From: Fodinibacter luteus
GTDB taxonomy: Bacteria; Actinomycetota; Actinomycetes; Actinomycetales; Dermatophilaceae
Assembly: GCF_039541575.1 (NCBI RefSeq)
Contig: NZ_BAABGM010000010.1
Location: 62,001 to 126,000 of the forward strand
Reading direction: 5' to 3'
DNA length: 64,000 nt
A program made the position numbers and the translations under genes. This document shows positions 8,121 through 15,840 of the stretch, in pieces. The notes below the pieces were generated by a model, which ran no database searches, was not told the origin of the DNA, and saw only the letters and a list, made by a program, of their open reading frames with translations. How positions within the stretch are numbered: the first letter of the stretch is position 1; each line of letters starts with the position of its first letter.

Positions 8121-8285
8121 GCGCAACGGCGGTCGGGGCGGAGCTGCTGCTCAGGTGTGTCCCGATCCAGCCGCACACTCGTCGAACCCCTCCGGGCCGC
8201 GATGCCTCGGTACTACGCTGGCGACGAACAGGGGTCCACGGTCACGACCGGGATCCCGCCGGGGGACCAGGAGGCTGGGCAGGGC

Positions 8286-8897
8286 ATGCACGACGACCCG
8301 CCGCACCCACCCGCGTCGCCTCCCTTCGCGGGAGTGCCGCCGCAGGGCCCCGGCCCGGCCCGCCCCGAGCGGCCGGCACTCGGGGGCCACGAGCCGGCGC
8401 CGCTCAGCGGGCCCGGCGCCGTACCGAGCGCGGTACGACGCACCCTGCGGCTCTGGCAGGCCTCACTGACCCTCACCTTCTTCGCCCTCGTCACGATGAT
8501 CCTGACGCGCGGCGGTCTCGCCACCCACCTCGAGGAGGCGCTGCTCGAGCGGGACCCGACGTTCTCCGTCACGGTCCTCGAGACCGCCACCCGCCGGGTC
8601 GTGCTCGGGGTCGTGGCGGTGCTGGCCGTCGTGCTCGTGCTCGAGCTCGCCCTGGTCCGAGCCCTGTCGGGACGGCACACGTGGCCACGGTTCGTCACGG
8701 TTCCCGTCGTCCTCCTGCACCTCGTGGTCGCCGTGCTCGCCTCCCTGCTCGTGCCCGGCACGGCGTGGCAGGGCTGGCTCCTCACGGCGACCCTCTTCCT
8801 CGGCGTCGCCGTCGCGCTCGCCGCCGTCATCGGGTCCTTCGCCCCCGGGTTCTCCGCATGGGTGCACCGGCGGGAACCCCCCGAGGACGTCAGCTGA
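8286..8897 (+). CDS. Predicted four-helix membrane protein
   Basis: 203 aa if started at the ATG at 8286, which has AGGAGG 11 bases upstream; a longer start at 8157 is possible but lies before a TACGCT -10-like box. A Pro-rich cytosolic N-terminus (about 45 residues) is followed by four hydrophobic segments: LTLTFFALVTMIL, VVLGVVAVLAVVLVLELAL, VVLLHLVVAVLASLLV and LFLGVAVALAAVIGSF. I do not recognise a family. Its stop overlaps the convergent dynamin-like gene by 8 bases. The location next to the ini-type locus may be coincidental. Confidence 0.6.
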   Translation: MHDDPPHPPASPPFAGVPPQGPGPARPERPALGGHEPAPLSGPGAVPSAVRRTLRLWQASLTLTFFALVTMILTRGGLATHLEEALLERDPTFSVTVLETATRRVVLGVVAVLAVVLVLELALVRALSGRHTWPRFVTVPVVLLHLVVAVLASLLVPGTAWQGWLLTATLFLGVAVALAAVIGSFAPGFSAWVHRREPPEDVS

Positions 8898-10413
8898 GGC
8901 TCGGTGCCCTGTCCTCGCCGTGCTCCGCTGCGGCCGGGCCGACCTCCTCGAGCTCGAGGACCAGGCCTTCCAGCGTGCGGATGACGGTGTGCGCCGCGGC
9001 GATCTCGGCCGCGCCGTGATCCGGGTCGCTCGCGACCGTGCGCCAGTGGCGCAGCTGGGCCAGCGCCGCATCGAGCATGCCGTGGTGCGGCATCCCGGCC
9101 GGGGTGCCGAGCCGCTCGGCAGCGGACGTCCCGCGCCCGCCCAGGACCCGGTCCGCCTCCTCCAGGTCGGGGGCGCCCAGCGCGGGCGCGTGCGAGGTGC
9201 GCAGCTCGGCGAGCAGGCGCATCTCGGCGTGCTCGTGGACGTCGCGCAGCGCCGACTCCACGTCGTCGCGCAGCTCGTGGAGGTCGGGGCCACGAGCGGA
9301 CAGCTCGCGGTGCAGCGTGAGGAGTGCGGTCCGTGCCTTGAGGGCGTCGGCCCGGCCGGCGAACTGCACCGTGAGGATGCGGCTGACCTCGTCGAGCCCG
9401 CTGCGCCGCACGAGCTCGTCCGCGAGCGCGCTGGCCGTGCCGAAGCCGTCACGGACGAGCACGGTCGCCAGCCGGATGCCGTACACCCCGAACCGGTCGA
9501 GCAGCCGAGCGCGCACCTCCGGCGAGGCCGCCGGGTCCTCGAGCGGCACACGGGCGAACCGGTCGGCGGAGAGCAGGAGGTTCTCGCGTCGTTCGCGCCC
9601 GAGCGCGGACAACGCCCGCAGCGCCTCGAACTCGGACTGGCGCATCGTGCGCGCGCCCTCGGCCAGCAGGCCGGCCACCGGCACGACGTCGACGCACGCG
9701 AGCCGGACGAACGGGTCGTCCCGGTAGCGTCCGGCGACCTTGGCCGCACCGAGGAGGGCGTCGAGCCGTCCGGCGCCCACCTCGTCCGCCCGGGAGAGGA
9801 CCCCGAGGGTCGTCGCCGGGTTGGCCGCCGCGCCCTGGTGCTCACGGAACGCCGAGAGGAAGTCGGCGTCGCTGGCGTGCAGGTGGCGCAGGAGGTAGAC
9901 CACCGCGTCGACCTCGGAGGCGGACCCGCCGGGCACGAGCGCGTTCATCGAGGAGACGCTGATCTCCTCCGAGAGCGAGGCCAGGCCGGGTGTGTCGATG
10001 AGGGTGAGGTCGGAGAGGGCCGGCGACGGCCAGGTGACCTCGATGCGCAGGACCTCGTCGATGGGGCGCCCGCCGGTGTCGAGCCGCAGGCGACCCTCCA
10101 CCCGGTGGACCGGGCGCTCCACCCGCGCGCCGTCGCGCAGGACGACGCGCACCCGCGGACTCGCGCCACCCCGGTACCACGTGACGACCCGCGTGCACTC
10201 ACCCGTGTCCGTCGGGGCGACCTGCTCCCCGAGGAAGGCGTTGATCAAGGTGGACTTGCCTGCCTTGAGCCGGCCGGCGAGGGCGACCCTGATCGGCTCG
10301 TCGAGCCGGTCCCGGGCCGCGACGAGCCGTGCCCGGACATCGTCGTCGTCGACGACGTCGAGGCCACGGTCGAGCAGGGTCCTGGCCCGCTCCGACGTCC
10401 GGCGCGCCCTCAT
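8890..10413 (-). CDS. Dynamin-like GTPase, IniC-type
   Basis: 507 aa. The G1 P-loop is GRLKAGKST (residues 47-55), G3 is DTPGLAS and G4-like LSRADEVG. The rest is long helices, as in dynamin-family stalks. The ATG at 10413 overlaps the stop of the larger GTPase gene (ATGA), so the two are coupled. In mycobacteria IniA and IniC are such a pair, induced by cell-wall inhibitors, and IniA is reported to remodel membranes. Assignment as the IniC-like partner is from size, order and the upstream IniB-like gene. It probably acts at the inner face of the membrane with its partner. Confidence 0.8.
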   Translation of the reverse strand: MRARRTSERARTLLDRGLDVVDDDDVRARLVAARDRLDEPIRVALAGRLKAGKSTLINAFLGEQVAPTDTGECTRVVTWYRGGASPRVRVVLRDGARVERPVHRVEGRLRLDTGGRPIDEVLRIEVTWPSPALSDLTLIDTPGLASLSEEISVSSMNALVPGGSASEVDAVVYLLRHLHASDADFLSAFREHQGAAANPATTLGVLSRADEVGAGRLDALLGAAKVAGRYRDDPFVRLACVDVVPVAGLLAEGARTMRQSEFEALRALSALGRERRENLLLSADRFARVPLEDPAASPEVRARLLDRFGVYGIRLATVLVRDGFGTASALADELVRRSGLDEVSRILTVQFAGRADALKARTALLTLHRELSARGPDLHELRDDVESALRDVHEHAEMRLLAELRTSHAPALGAPDLEEADRVLGGRGTSAAERLGTPAGMPHHGMLDAALAQLRHWRTVASDPDHGAAEIAAAHTVIRTLEGLVLELEEVGPAAAEHGEDRAPSLS

Positions 10414-12236
10414 GTCGACGGCCTCGCGACGAGGCGGTCGGTCAGGGCGTCGAGCTCGTCGAGCTCGTCGAGGCTGCGGCGCACCACGACCAGGCGAGCC
10501 CGTCGCTCGGCGGCCGTCGCCTCCTCGTTGCGCTTGGCACTGGCCAGGGTCTCGGCGATGCCGGACGCCATCCCGTCGGCGACCAACGTGTAGTGCTCCC
10601 GCACGGTTCGCTGCACCCCGCGCAGTCGGTCCCTCAGCTGCTTGCCGACGTAGAAGACGACGTCGTCCGCGTACTTCTTGACGAGCTGCTTCGCCTCGGC
10701 GCGGCGACGCTTGAGCCGGGTCTCGGCATCCTCCCGGTAGGCCTTGGTGCCGAGCAGCAGCCCGGCGCCGATCGAGATGGGGTTGACCAGCGCCATGCCC
10801 GCCAGCCCGGTGAGGAGCCCGAACATGAGGATGCCGCCGTAGGACCCGCGCATCCCGATGAGCACCTTCTGCACCAGGTTGAGGTGACCGGAGTCGACCG
10901 TCCCGAGCGCATGGACCGGGTCGATGAGGCCGGTCGTGTCCCTGAGGCGAAGCTGGGGCGCGGCCGACTGGGCATCCTCCGCGAAGTGCTGGCCGACCTG
11001 CTCGAGCAACCACATGGCGTTCCGGTCGGCCCAGAGGAAGGTGTCCTCCAGCCCCCTCGAGACCCGGTGCTCGAACCACTGGGCGAAGTCGTCCCAGCGC
11101 TCGGCGGGGTCCCCGGCATCGATGGCGTCCTCGGCCTCGCGCACGACGATGCGCAACCGGTCCCGCAGGTCGTGGTCGAGGTCGGCGTTGAGGTCCGCCA
11201 TCCCGTCGGCGAGGGTCGTCTGCCACCGCGACGACCGGCGCTTGAGCTCGGCCACTCGTTCCTTGGCAGCGTTGAGCCCCGACACGAGCTCCGGGAGTGA
11301 GCTGGGGTCCTCGAGCGCGGCCAGCTCCGCAGTGAGGGCGGCGCGCAGGCCCGCGGCGACCGCCCGCACGTCATGGGCGGTGGACTCGGCGAGCAGCTCG
11401 TCGCGCCGCGCGAGGACCCGGTGGTGCAGGTGGGCGATGAGCTCGGGAAACCCCGACTCCGCGTTGACCCGGGCGTCGCGGTGCCTCGCGGCGGCCAGCC
11501 GCAGGGTCGAGGAGACCGGGATGACCGGGACGGAGATCCCCGCCTCGTCGAGGTGTGCCACGTCGAGCTCGCGGACCCGACGCCAGGCGGGGTGGAGGTC
11601 GGTCTTGGACAGCACGACGGCCACCGTCGGGCAGGCCGCCATCGCGTCCCGGAGGAACGCCAGCTCCGGGGCGGTGAACTCGCTGGACGCATCAGTGACG
11701 AGGAGGACCGCGTCGGCCGTGGGGAGGGCGGCCAGGGTGGCCGCGGAGTGAGTCGCCGCTCGCCCCCCGACGCCGGGGGTGTCGACGAGCACGAGGCCCT
11801 CGCGCAGGAGGGCGCGGGGGAGCCGAGCTCGGGCACCGACGACCCGCTGGCCGTCGACCCGGCTGCGGTGCTGGAGCACGTAGGACGTCAGGGCGTCGAT
11901 GGCCACCTCCCGGACCTCGGGGACGGGCGCCTCCTCGGTCAGCTCGTCCGGGGCCAGCAGCACGTGGGCCGAGGGTGGGTCGCCGTACGACACGTCCGTC
12001 GGGATGGCCGTCGCGACGTCGTCGTCGACCGGGCAGACCGGGGCGTTGACGAGGGCGTTGACGAGCTGGCTCTTTCCCTGCTTGTACTCACCGACGACGA
12101 GCACCCGCACCTCGGGGTCGGCGAGGCGGCGGCGGGTGTGCTCGAGGCGAGACAGCAGGTCGCTGCGCTCGTGCGTCCGGCACGCGGCTGCGGCGTGCTC
12201 GAGCAGCTCGGCCGGTGTCAGCGGCTGACGTGACAC
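10410..12236 (-). CDS. Dynamin-like GTPase, IniA-type
   Basis: 608 aa. The P-loop is GEYKQGKSQ (residues 49-57), G3 DTPGVGG, G4 LSKTD. A hydrophobic hairpin (ILMFGLLTGLAGMALV and ISIGAGLLLG, about residues 440-475) is the expected membrane-inserting paddle, followed by a basic helical region. The order IniB-like, IniA-like, IniC-like on one strand matches mycobacterial iniBAC. The gene starts 163 bases after the IniB-like stop, with a terminator and its own promoter-like TAGGCT in between. A role in membrane maintenance under envelope stress is inferred from the mycobacterial system. Confidence 0.85.
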   Translation of the reverse strand: MSRQPLTPAELLEHAAAACRTHERSDLLSRLEHTRRRLADPEVRVLVVGEYKQGKSQLVNALVNAPVCPVDDDVATAIPTDVSYGDPPSAHVLLAPDELTEEAPVPEVREVAIDALTSYVLQHRSRVDGQRVVGARARLPRALLREGLVLVDTPGVGGRAATHSAATLAALPTADAVLLVTDASSEFTAPELAFLRDAMAACPTVAVVLSKTDLHPAWRRVRELDVAHLDEAGISVPVIPVSSTLRLAAARHRDARVNAESGFPELIAHLHHRVLARRDELLAESTAHDVRAVAAGLRAALTAELAALEDPSSLPELVSGLNAAKERVAELKRRSSRWQTTLADGMADLNADLDHDLRDRLRIVVREAEDAIDAGDPAERWDDFAQWFEHRVSRGLEDTFLWADRNAMWLLEQVGQHFAEDAQSAAPQLRLRDTTGLIDPVHALGTVDSGHLNLVQKVLIGMRGSYGGILMFGLLTGLAGMALVNPISIGAGLLLGTKAYREDAETRLKRRRAEAKQLVKKYADDVVFYVGKQLRDRLRGVQRTVREHYTLVADGMASGIAETLASAKRNEEATAAERRARLVVVRRSLDELDELDALTDRLVARPST

Positions 12237-12299
12237 GTTGCATGACCCCTTGACGTCGTCGAGCCGGCGGACCCCGCCACCGCCGGCCCTGCGCCGTGA

Positions 12300-12327
12300 A
12301 GCCTAGCAATCCCCTCGGCTCCCGACA
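12300..12327 (-). promoter_or_regulatory. Putative internal promoter for the dynamin pair
   Basis: On the minus strand TGTCGG (12327-12322) and TAGGCT (12305-12300) are 16 bases apart and lie upstream of the IniA-like ATG at 12236, downstream of the IniB-like terminator. This would allow the GTPases to be expressed separately from the IniB-like protein. Confidence 0.45.
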
Positions 12328-12350
12328 GGGCGTCGGGGTGGACGACACGG

Positions 12351-12387
12351 CCCAGGCGGCCCGGCATGAACCGCCGGGCCGCCTGGG
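12351..12387 (-). terminator. Strong hairpin after the IniB-like gene
   Basis: Bases 12351-12365 are the exact reverse complement of 12373-12387 (15 bp, 7-base loop), with GACACGGC/GCCGTGTC extending the stem outward. It lies 13 bases after the IniB-like stop and before the GTPase genes, so it probably attenuates readthrough. Confidence 0.8.
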
Positions 12388-12399
12388 CTGCCGTGTCAC

Positions 12400-13662
12400 T
12401 CAGAGGAGGTCGACACCGTCGTCGTCGGAGTCGTCGTCGACCACGTCGTTGTCGCCACCGTCGTTGTCGATGAAGTCGTCGTCGGAGTTGTCCTCGTTGA
12501 ACGAGCCCTCGGTGTCGACGGTGAAGGAGTCCTCCACCTGGACGGAGTCGTCGTCGACCAGGTCGTTGTCGCCGCCGTCGTTGTCGATGCCGTCGTCGTC
12601 GGAGTTGTCGTTGCCCGCGTTGTCGACGTCGATGCCGTCGTTGTCGCCACCGTCGTTGTCGATGCCGTCGTCGTCGGAGTTGTCGTTGCCCGCGTTGTCG
12701 ACGTCGATGCCGTCGTTGTCGCCACCGTCGTTGTCGATGCCGTCGTTGTCCTCGGTCGTGCTGGAGTTGCCCGAGTTGTCGACGTCGATGCCGTCGTTGT
12801 CGCCACCGTCGTTGTCGATGCCGTCGTTGTCCTCGGTCGAGGCGTCGATGGTGAACGAGTCCTCGATCACGGTGGTGACCGAGTTGTCGCTGTTGTCCGT
12901 GACCGAGTTGTCGCTGTTGTCGTTGAAGGAGTCCTCGTTCTCGACCGAGTTGTCGCTGTTGTCGTTGAAGGAGTCGTCGATCCAGGTGTTGACCGAGTTG
13001 TCGCTGTTGTCGTTGAAGGAGTCCTCGACCTCGACCGAGTTGTCGGTGTTGTAGGAGTCCTCGTTGAAGGAACCGACGGCCACGCTCCCGCCGGCGGCGA
13101 TGGCGCCGTCGCCGGACGCGATGATGGCGTCGTTGTCGAAGAGCTGGGTCACGTCGCCGTCCGCCCAGATGTTCTGGTTCACCGACTGGTCGGTGACGGT
13201 GTCCCGGTCGTCGATGGACGTCGAGTACGTGTAGTTGTTGACGATCGACGTGAGCTGGGCCACCGCGTGGCTGTGGTCGTCGTCGTCGTCGCGGCCGTGG
13301 CCGTGGTCGTCGTCGCGGTCACGTCCGTGGCCGTGGCCGTGGTCGTCGTCGCGGTCATGGCCGTGGCCGTGTCCACCTCCGTTGCCGCCGCCGCCACCTC
13401 CGTTGCCGCCACTGCCGCTCGGCGAGCTGTCCCCGTAGGAGACGCTGTTGCCGCCCGTCTCGTACTCGCGCTCGTGGTCGCCCTGGTCGACCTCGGCGTA
13501 GTCGAGGACGACAGGTCGCACGGCGTCGACCTGCTCGCAGGTGAGGTCGCCGTGGCCGGCGCGGGCGAGGGCCGCCTCGGGGTCGGCGTTGTACTCCGCG
13601 GCGGCGTCGTCGTCACGCAGCAGGTTGAGGATGAAGTCGAGCAGGCTGGTCGTGATGGCCAT
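12400..13662 (-). CDS. IniB-like protein with acidic Asp/Asn repeat region
   Basis: 420 aa from ATG at 13662, with GGGAGGG 6 bases upstream. Residues 1-60 (TSLLDFILNLLRDDDAAAEY, DPEAALARAGHGDLT) closely match the N-terminal domain of mycobacterial IniB (SLIDYILSLFR type). The rest is low complexity: a Gly/His/Asp linker (about 85-140), a Ser/Asn/Asp region repeating DNSV and EDSFNDN, and 25-residue repeats of the DGIDNDGGDNDGI type. Mycobacterial IniB is Gly/Ala-rich instead, so only the N-domain is conserved. The Asp-rich repeats could bind cations. There is no classical signal peptide. It heads the dynamin operon. Confidence 0.8.
   Translation of the reverse strand: MAITTSLLDFILNLLRDDDAAAEYNADPEAALARAGHGDLTCEQVDAVRPVVLDYAEVDQGDHEREYETGGNSVSYGDSSPSGSGGNGGGGGGNGGGHGHGHDRDDDHGHGHGRDRDDDHGHGRDDDDDHSHAVAQLTSIVNNYTYSTSIDDRDTVTDQSVNQNIWADGDVTQLFDNDAIIASGDGAIAAGGSVAVGSFNEDSYNTDNSVEVEDSFNDNSDNSVNTWIDDSFNDNSDNSVENEDSFNDNSDNSVTDNSDNSVTTVIEDSFTIDASTEDNDGIDNDGGDNDGIDVDNSGNSSTTEDNDGIDNDGGDNDGIDVDNAGNDNSDDDGIDNDGGDNDGIDVDNAGNDNSDDDGIDNDGGDNDLVDDDSVQVEDSFTVDTEGSFNEDNSDDDFIDNDGGDNDVVDDDSDDDGVDLL
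12556..12840 (-). repeat. Tandem 75-bp repeats inside the IniB-like gene
   Basis: A 75-base unit (25 codons) is repeated exactly at 12586-12660 and 12661-12735, with shorter degenerate copies on both sides, built from GTCGTTGTC-type submotifs. It encodes the DNDGIDNDGG repeats and is expected to vary in copy number. Confidence 0.85.
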
Positions 13663-13722
13663 GAGGTCCCTCCCAATGTCGGTGCATTCCGTGGTCACGA
13701 GCGAGAAGCGTTCGTGGTGAGG

Positions 13723-13765
13723 ACGCTACGGACGGCACCCTGTCGCCGCATCGGGGAGCGTCCCC
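13723..13765. promoter_or_regulatory. Divergent ini-type promoter region with palindrome
   Basis: The 279-base gap between the divergent IniB-like and Hsp70-like genes holds a minus-strand -10-like TAGCGT (13728-13723). Just upstream of it is a perfect 5+5 palindrome GGGGA-GCG-TCCCC (13753-13765). A plus-strand TATCTG lies at 13833-13838. The palindrome is a candidate site for the LuxR-type regulator encoded at the end of the other arm (inference). Confidence 0.4.
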
Positions 13766-13941
13766 CTGTTCTTCACCCACCGTTAGGGGCATTCCGGTGG
13801 TGGACGGGGGGTGGATGGGGGACGATGACAGGTATCTGCCGCTGCGTTCCGTGCTCCTTCGGTCACGGGACGGCCCCGGCGGGCAGGGGTGCACGGGCCG
13901 GGGTCGAGGTGCGGCGGAACGCGTGGGGAGGAGCAGAGCCG

Positions 13942-15840
13942 ATGGCGGGGCACGAACGGGCGGCCGATGACGTGCAGGTGGTCGTGGAGCTGGGCGAGAC
14001 GAACGTGTGGGTCACGCTGTCGACCCCGTCCGGGGCGGTGGCGCCACCCGGGTTCGAGCAGACGGGCACCTCAGGGCGCCTGCCGGCCGGCGCGGCGGTC
14101 GCCCCGGACGGGTCGTGGCGATGGGGGGTGGAGCGAGGGAAGCTCACCGAGGGCGTCGTCGTGTCCGGCTTCCTCGCTCGCGTCGACGACCCCGTGCCGC
14201 TTGTCGTCGACGGGCACCGGTGCCCGGCCACCGAGCTCGTGGCCCGCCAGGTCGAGCACGTCGTCCGGCTCGCGAGCGACGGGCGCCGGCCCAGCCTCGT
14301 CAGCGTGGTCCACCCCGACGAGATGTCGCACCGGTCGGTGCGCGCGATCTCGTCCGCCCTCGAGCTCGACGCACCGGTGCGCTGGGTCACGCGCGCCGAA
14401 GCGGCGGTCACCGCAGCCGCCTCGGCGGGTGACCTCGACGCCGGAGACGTCGTGGCCTGCCTCCACGTGGGGGGAGCCGGCTGCGCTGCCAGCGTCTGGT
14501 CGGTCGACGACGCCCCGCGACGACTCGGCCCGGTCCGGTCCGAGCCCTCCTGTGCGGGGGCGGCGCTCGACGACCAGGTCGTGAGGGCCGTGGAGTCGTC
14601 CGCCTCGCCCACCGCCCGTGGGCCTCGGGCCGAGCTCCGGTCCGTCTGCTCGTCGGCCAAGGCCCGGCTGTCCTGCGAGACGGCCGTCGACGTTCCCGTG
14701 GGAGACACGGTCGTCCGCCTCGTGCGCACCGAGCTCGAGGAGATCAGCGCGCCGCTGCTCGCGCGACAGCTCGACACCCTGGCTGACGCCCTGGCCCTCG
14801 CGGGGGTCGAGGCGTCGACGGTGCGGTCGATCGTGCTCACCGGCGGGTCCGCGGCGGCGCCCGGCCTCGTCGAGGCTGCGGGGTCCAGGTTCGATGCGCC
14901 GGCCACGGTGGTCGACCGCCTCGGCCCGGTGCTCGGTCACGACACGGCGGCGGCGGAGGCGGCCCGGGCGCGTGCCGTCCCGGCCGAGGTGCAGGAGACG
15001 CGGGTGGCCGCGCCGACGCCGGCCGGCGCCGGCGGGTGGGTTCGTGCGGCACGGGACCGGCTGAGCGCCCGGTGGCCGATGCCGGCGGTTCCGTCGCTGC
15101 TGCCCGGTCGCAGGCCCGTGGTCGCCGGTGCCGTCGCGGTGCTCGCCTTCGCTGCCGTCGCTCTTGGGGCCGTCGTCCAGCAGGCGAGCGTCATGGGAAT
15201 GCTCGCCGCCGCCCTGGGAGCCGGCGACCGGGCCGGGGGGCTCAGTGCCAGCACCCTGGCCCGCGGCGCCATCGGCCCCCTCGTCGCCGTCGGCCCGGAC
15301 GTCGCCCGGGGCGTCAAGGGAGTCATCGCGGTGGCCACGGATGCCGTGTCCGACGGCGACGACGCCGGCGACGGCGACGACGGCACCCAGTCCGACGGGA
15401 CCGAGTCGGCGCGGGGCGAGGACCCGGGTGCGACCGGCACCAGCGCCGGCGGGACGCAGCCGACCCGTGGAGGAACCGGAACCGGCACCCAGGCCGGCGG
15501 ACCGCGCCCCACGACGCCGGGCGGGACGTCCACTCCCCCCTCGTCCGGTGGCGCCACGACGCCGAGCGACCCGACCCCCAGCCCCTCCGCGCCGGGCGCG
15601 AGCGATCCCGACCCCGTCCCGGAGCCCACGACGCCCGCCCCGGATCCGACCCCCGTGCCTGATCCCCCCTCGGAGCCCGTGGGCGACCCCGACCCCGACC
15701 CGGCTCCCGACCCCACACCCGACCCGGACCCTCCGGCCGAGCCGGTCGGTGACCCCGAGACCCCGCCGCCCGGCGACGGTGGCGCCACGAACGAGCCGAC
15801 CGGATCCGCCGAGGCCGGCGACGCCGGCCCGCAGGGCTAG
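13942..15840 (+). CDS. Membrane-anchored Hsp70-like ATPase
   Basis: 632 aa from ATG at 13942 with GGGGAGGAG upstream. Residues 1-360 have the Hsp70/actin ATPase plan: phosphate-1 VVVELGETNVWVT, phosphate-2 VACLHVGGAGCAAS, adenosine motif SIVLTGGSAAAPGL. There is no substrate-binding domain of DnaK type. Instead one transmembrane helix (about 391-412, VVAGAVAVLAFAAVALGAVV) leads to an extracytoplasmic tail of nearly 200 residues rich in Pro, Asp, Gly and Thr. The gene overlaps the next one by one base (TAGTG). It is divergent from the IniB-like operon, suggesting one system; its client is unknown. Confidence 0.75.
   Translation: MAGHERAADDVQVVVELGETNVWVTLSTPSGAVAPPGFEQTGTSGRLPAGAAVAPDGSWRWGVERGKLTEGVVVSGFLARVDDPVPLVVDGHRCPATELVARQVEHVVRLASDGRRPSLVSVVHPDEMSHRSVRAISSALELDAPVRWVTRAEAAVTAAASAGDLDAGDVVACLHVGGAGCAASVWSVDDAPRRLGPVRSEPSCAGAALDDQVVRAVESSASPTARGPRAELRSVCSSAKARLSCETAVDVPVGDTVVRLVRTELEEISAPLLARQLDTLADALALAGVEASTVRSIVLTGGSAAAPGLVEAAGSRFDAPATVVDRLGPVLGHDTAAAEAARARAVPAEVQETRVAAPTPAGAGGWVRAARDRLSARWPMPAVPSLLPGRRPVVAGAVAVLAFAAVALGAVVQQASVMGMLAAALGAGDRAGGLSASTLARGAIGPLVAVGPDVARGVKGVIAVATDAVSDGDDAGDGDDGTQSDGTESARGEDPGATGTSAGGTQPTRGGTGTGTQAGGPRPTTPGGTSTPPSSGGATTPSDPTPSPSAPGASDPDPVPEPTTPAPDPTPVPDPPSEPVGDPDPDPAPDPTPDPDPPAEPVGDPETPPPGDGGATNEPTGSAEAGDAGPQG

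Noticed and set aside
10414..11226. In-frame N-terminal extension of the second dynamin gene (778 aa total)
   Set aside because: The extra part is the shadow of the first dynamin gene in another frame; the ATG at 10413 with ATGA coupling gives the family's N-terminus.
12396..12806. Thr-rich minus-strand frame within the IniB-like gene
   Set aside because: Produced by GTCGTT-type repeats read out of frame; the Asp/Asn frame carries the IniB N-domain and ribosome site.
13267..13941. In-frame extension of the Hsp70-like gene through the IniB-like gene
   Set aside because: It is antisense to low-complexity coding sequence; a good ribosome site and ATG exist at 13942.
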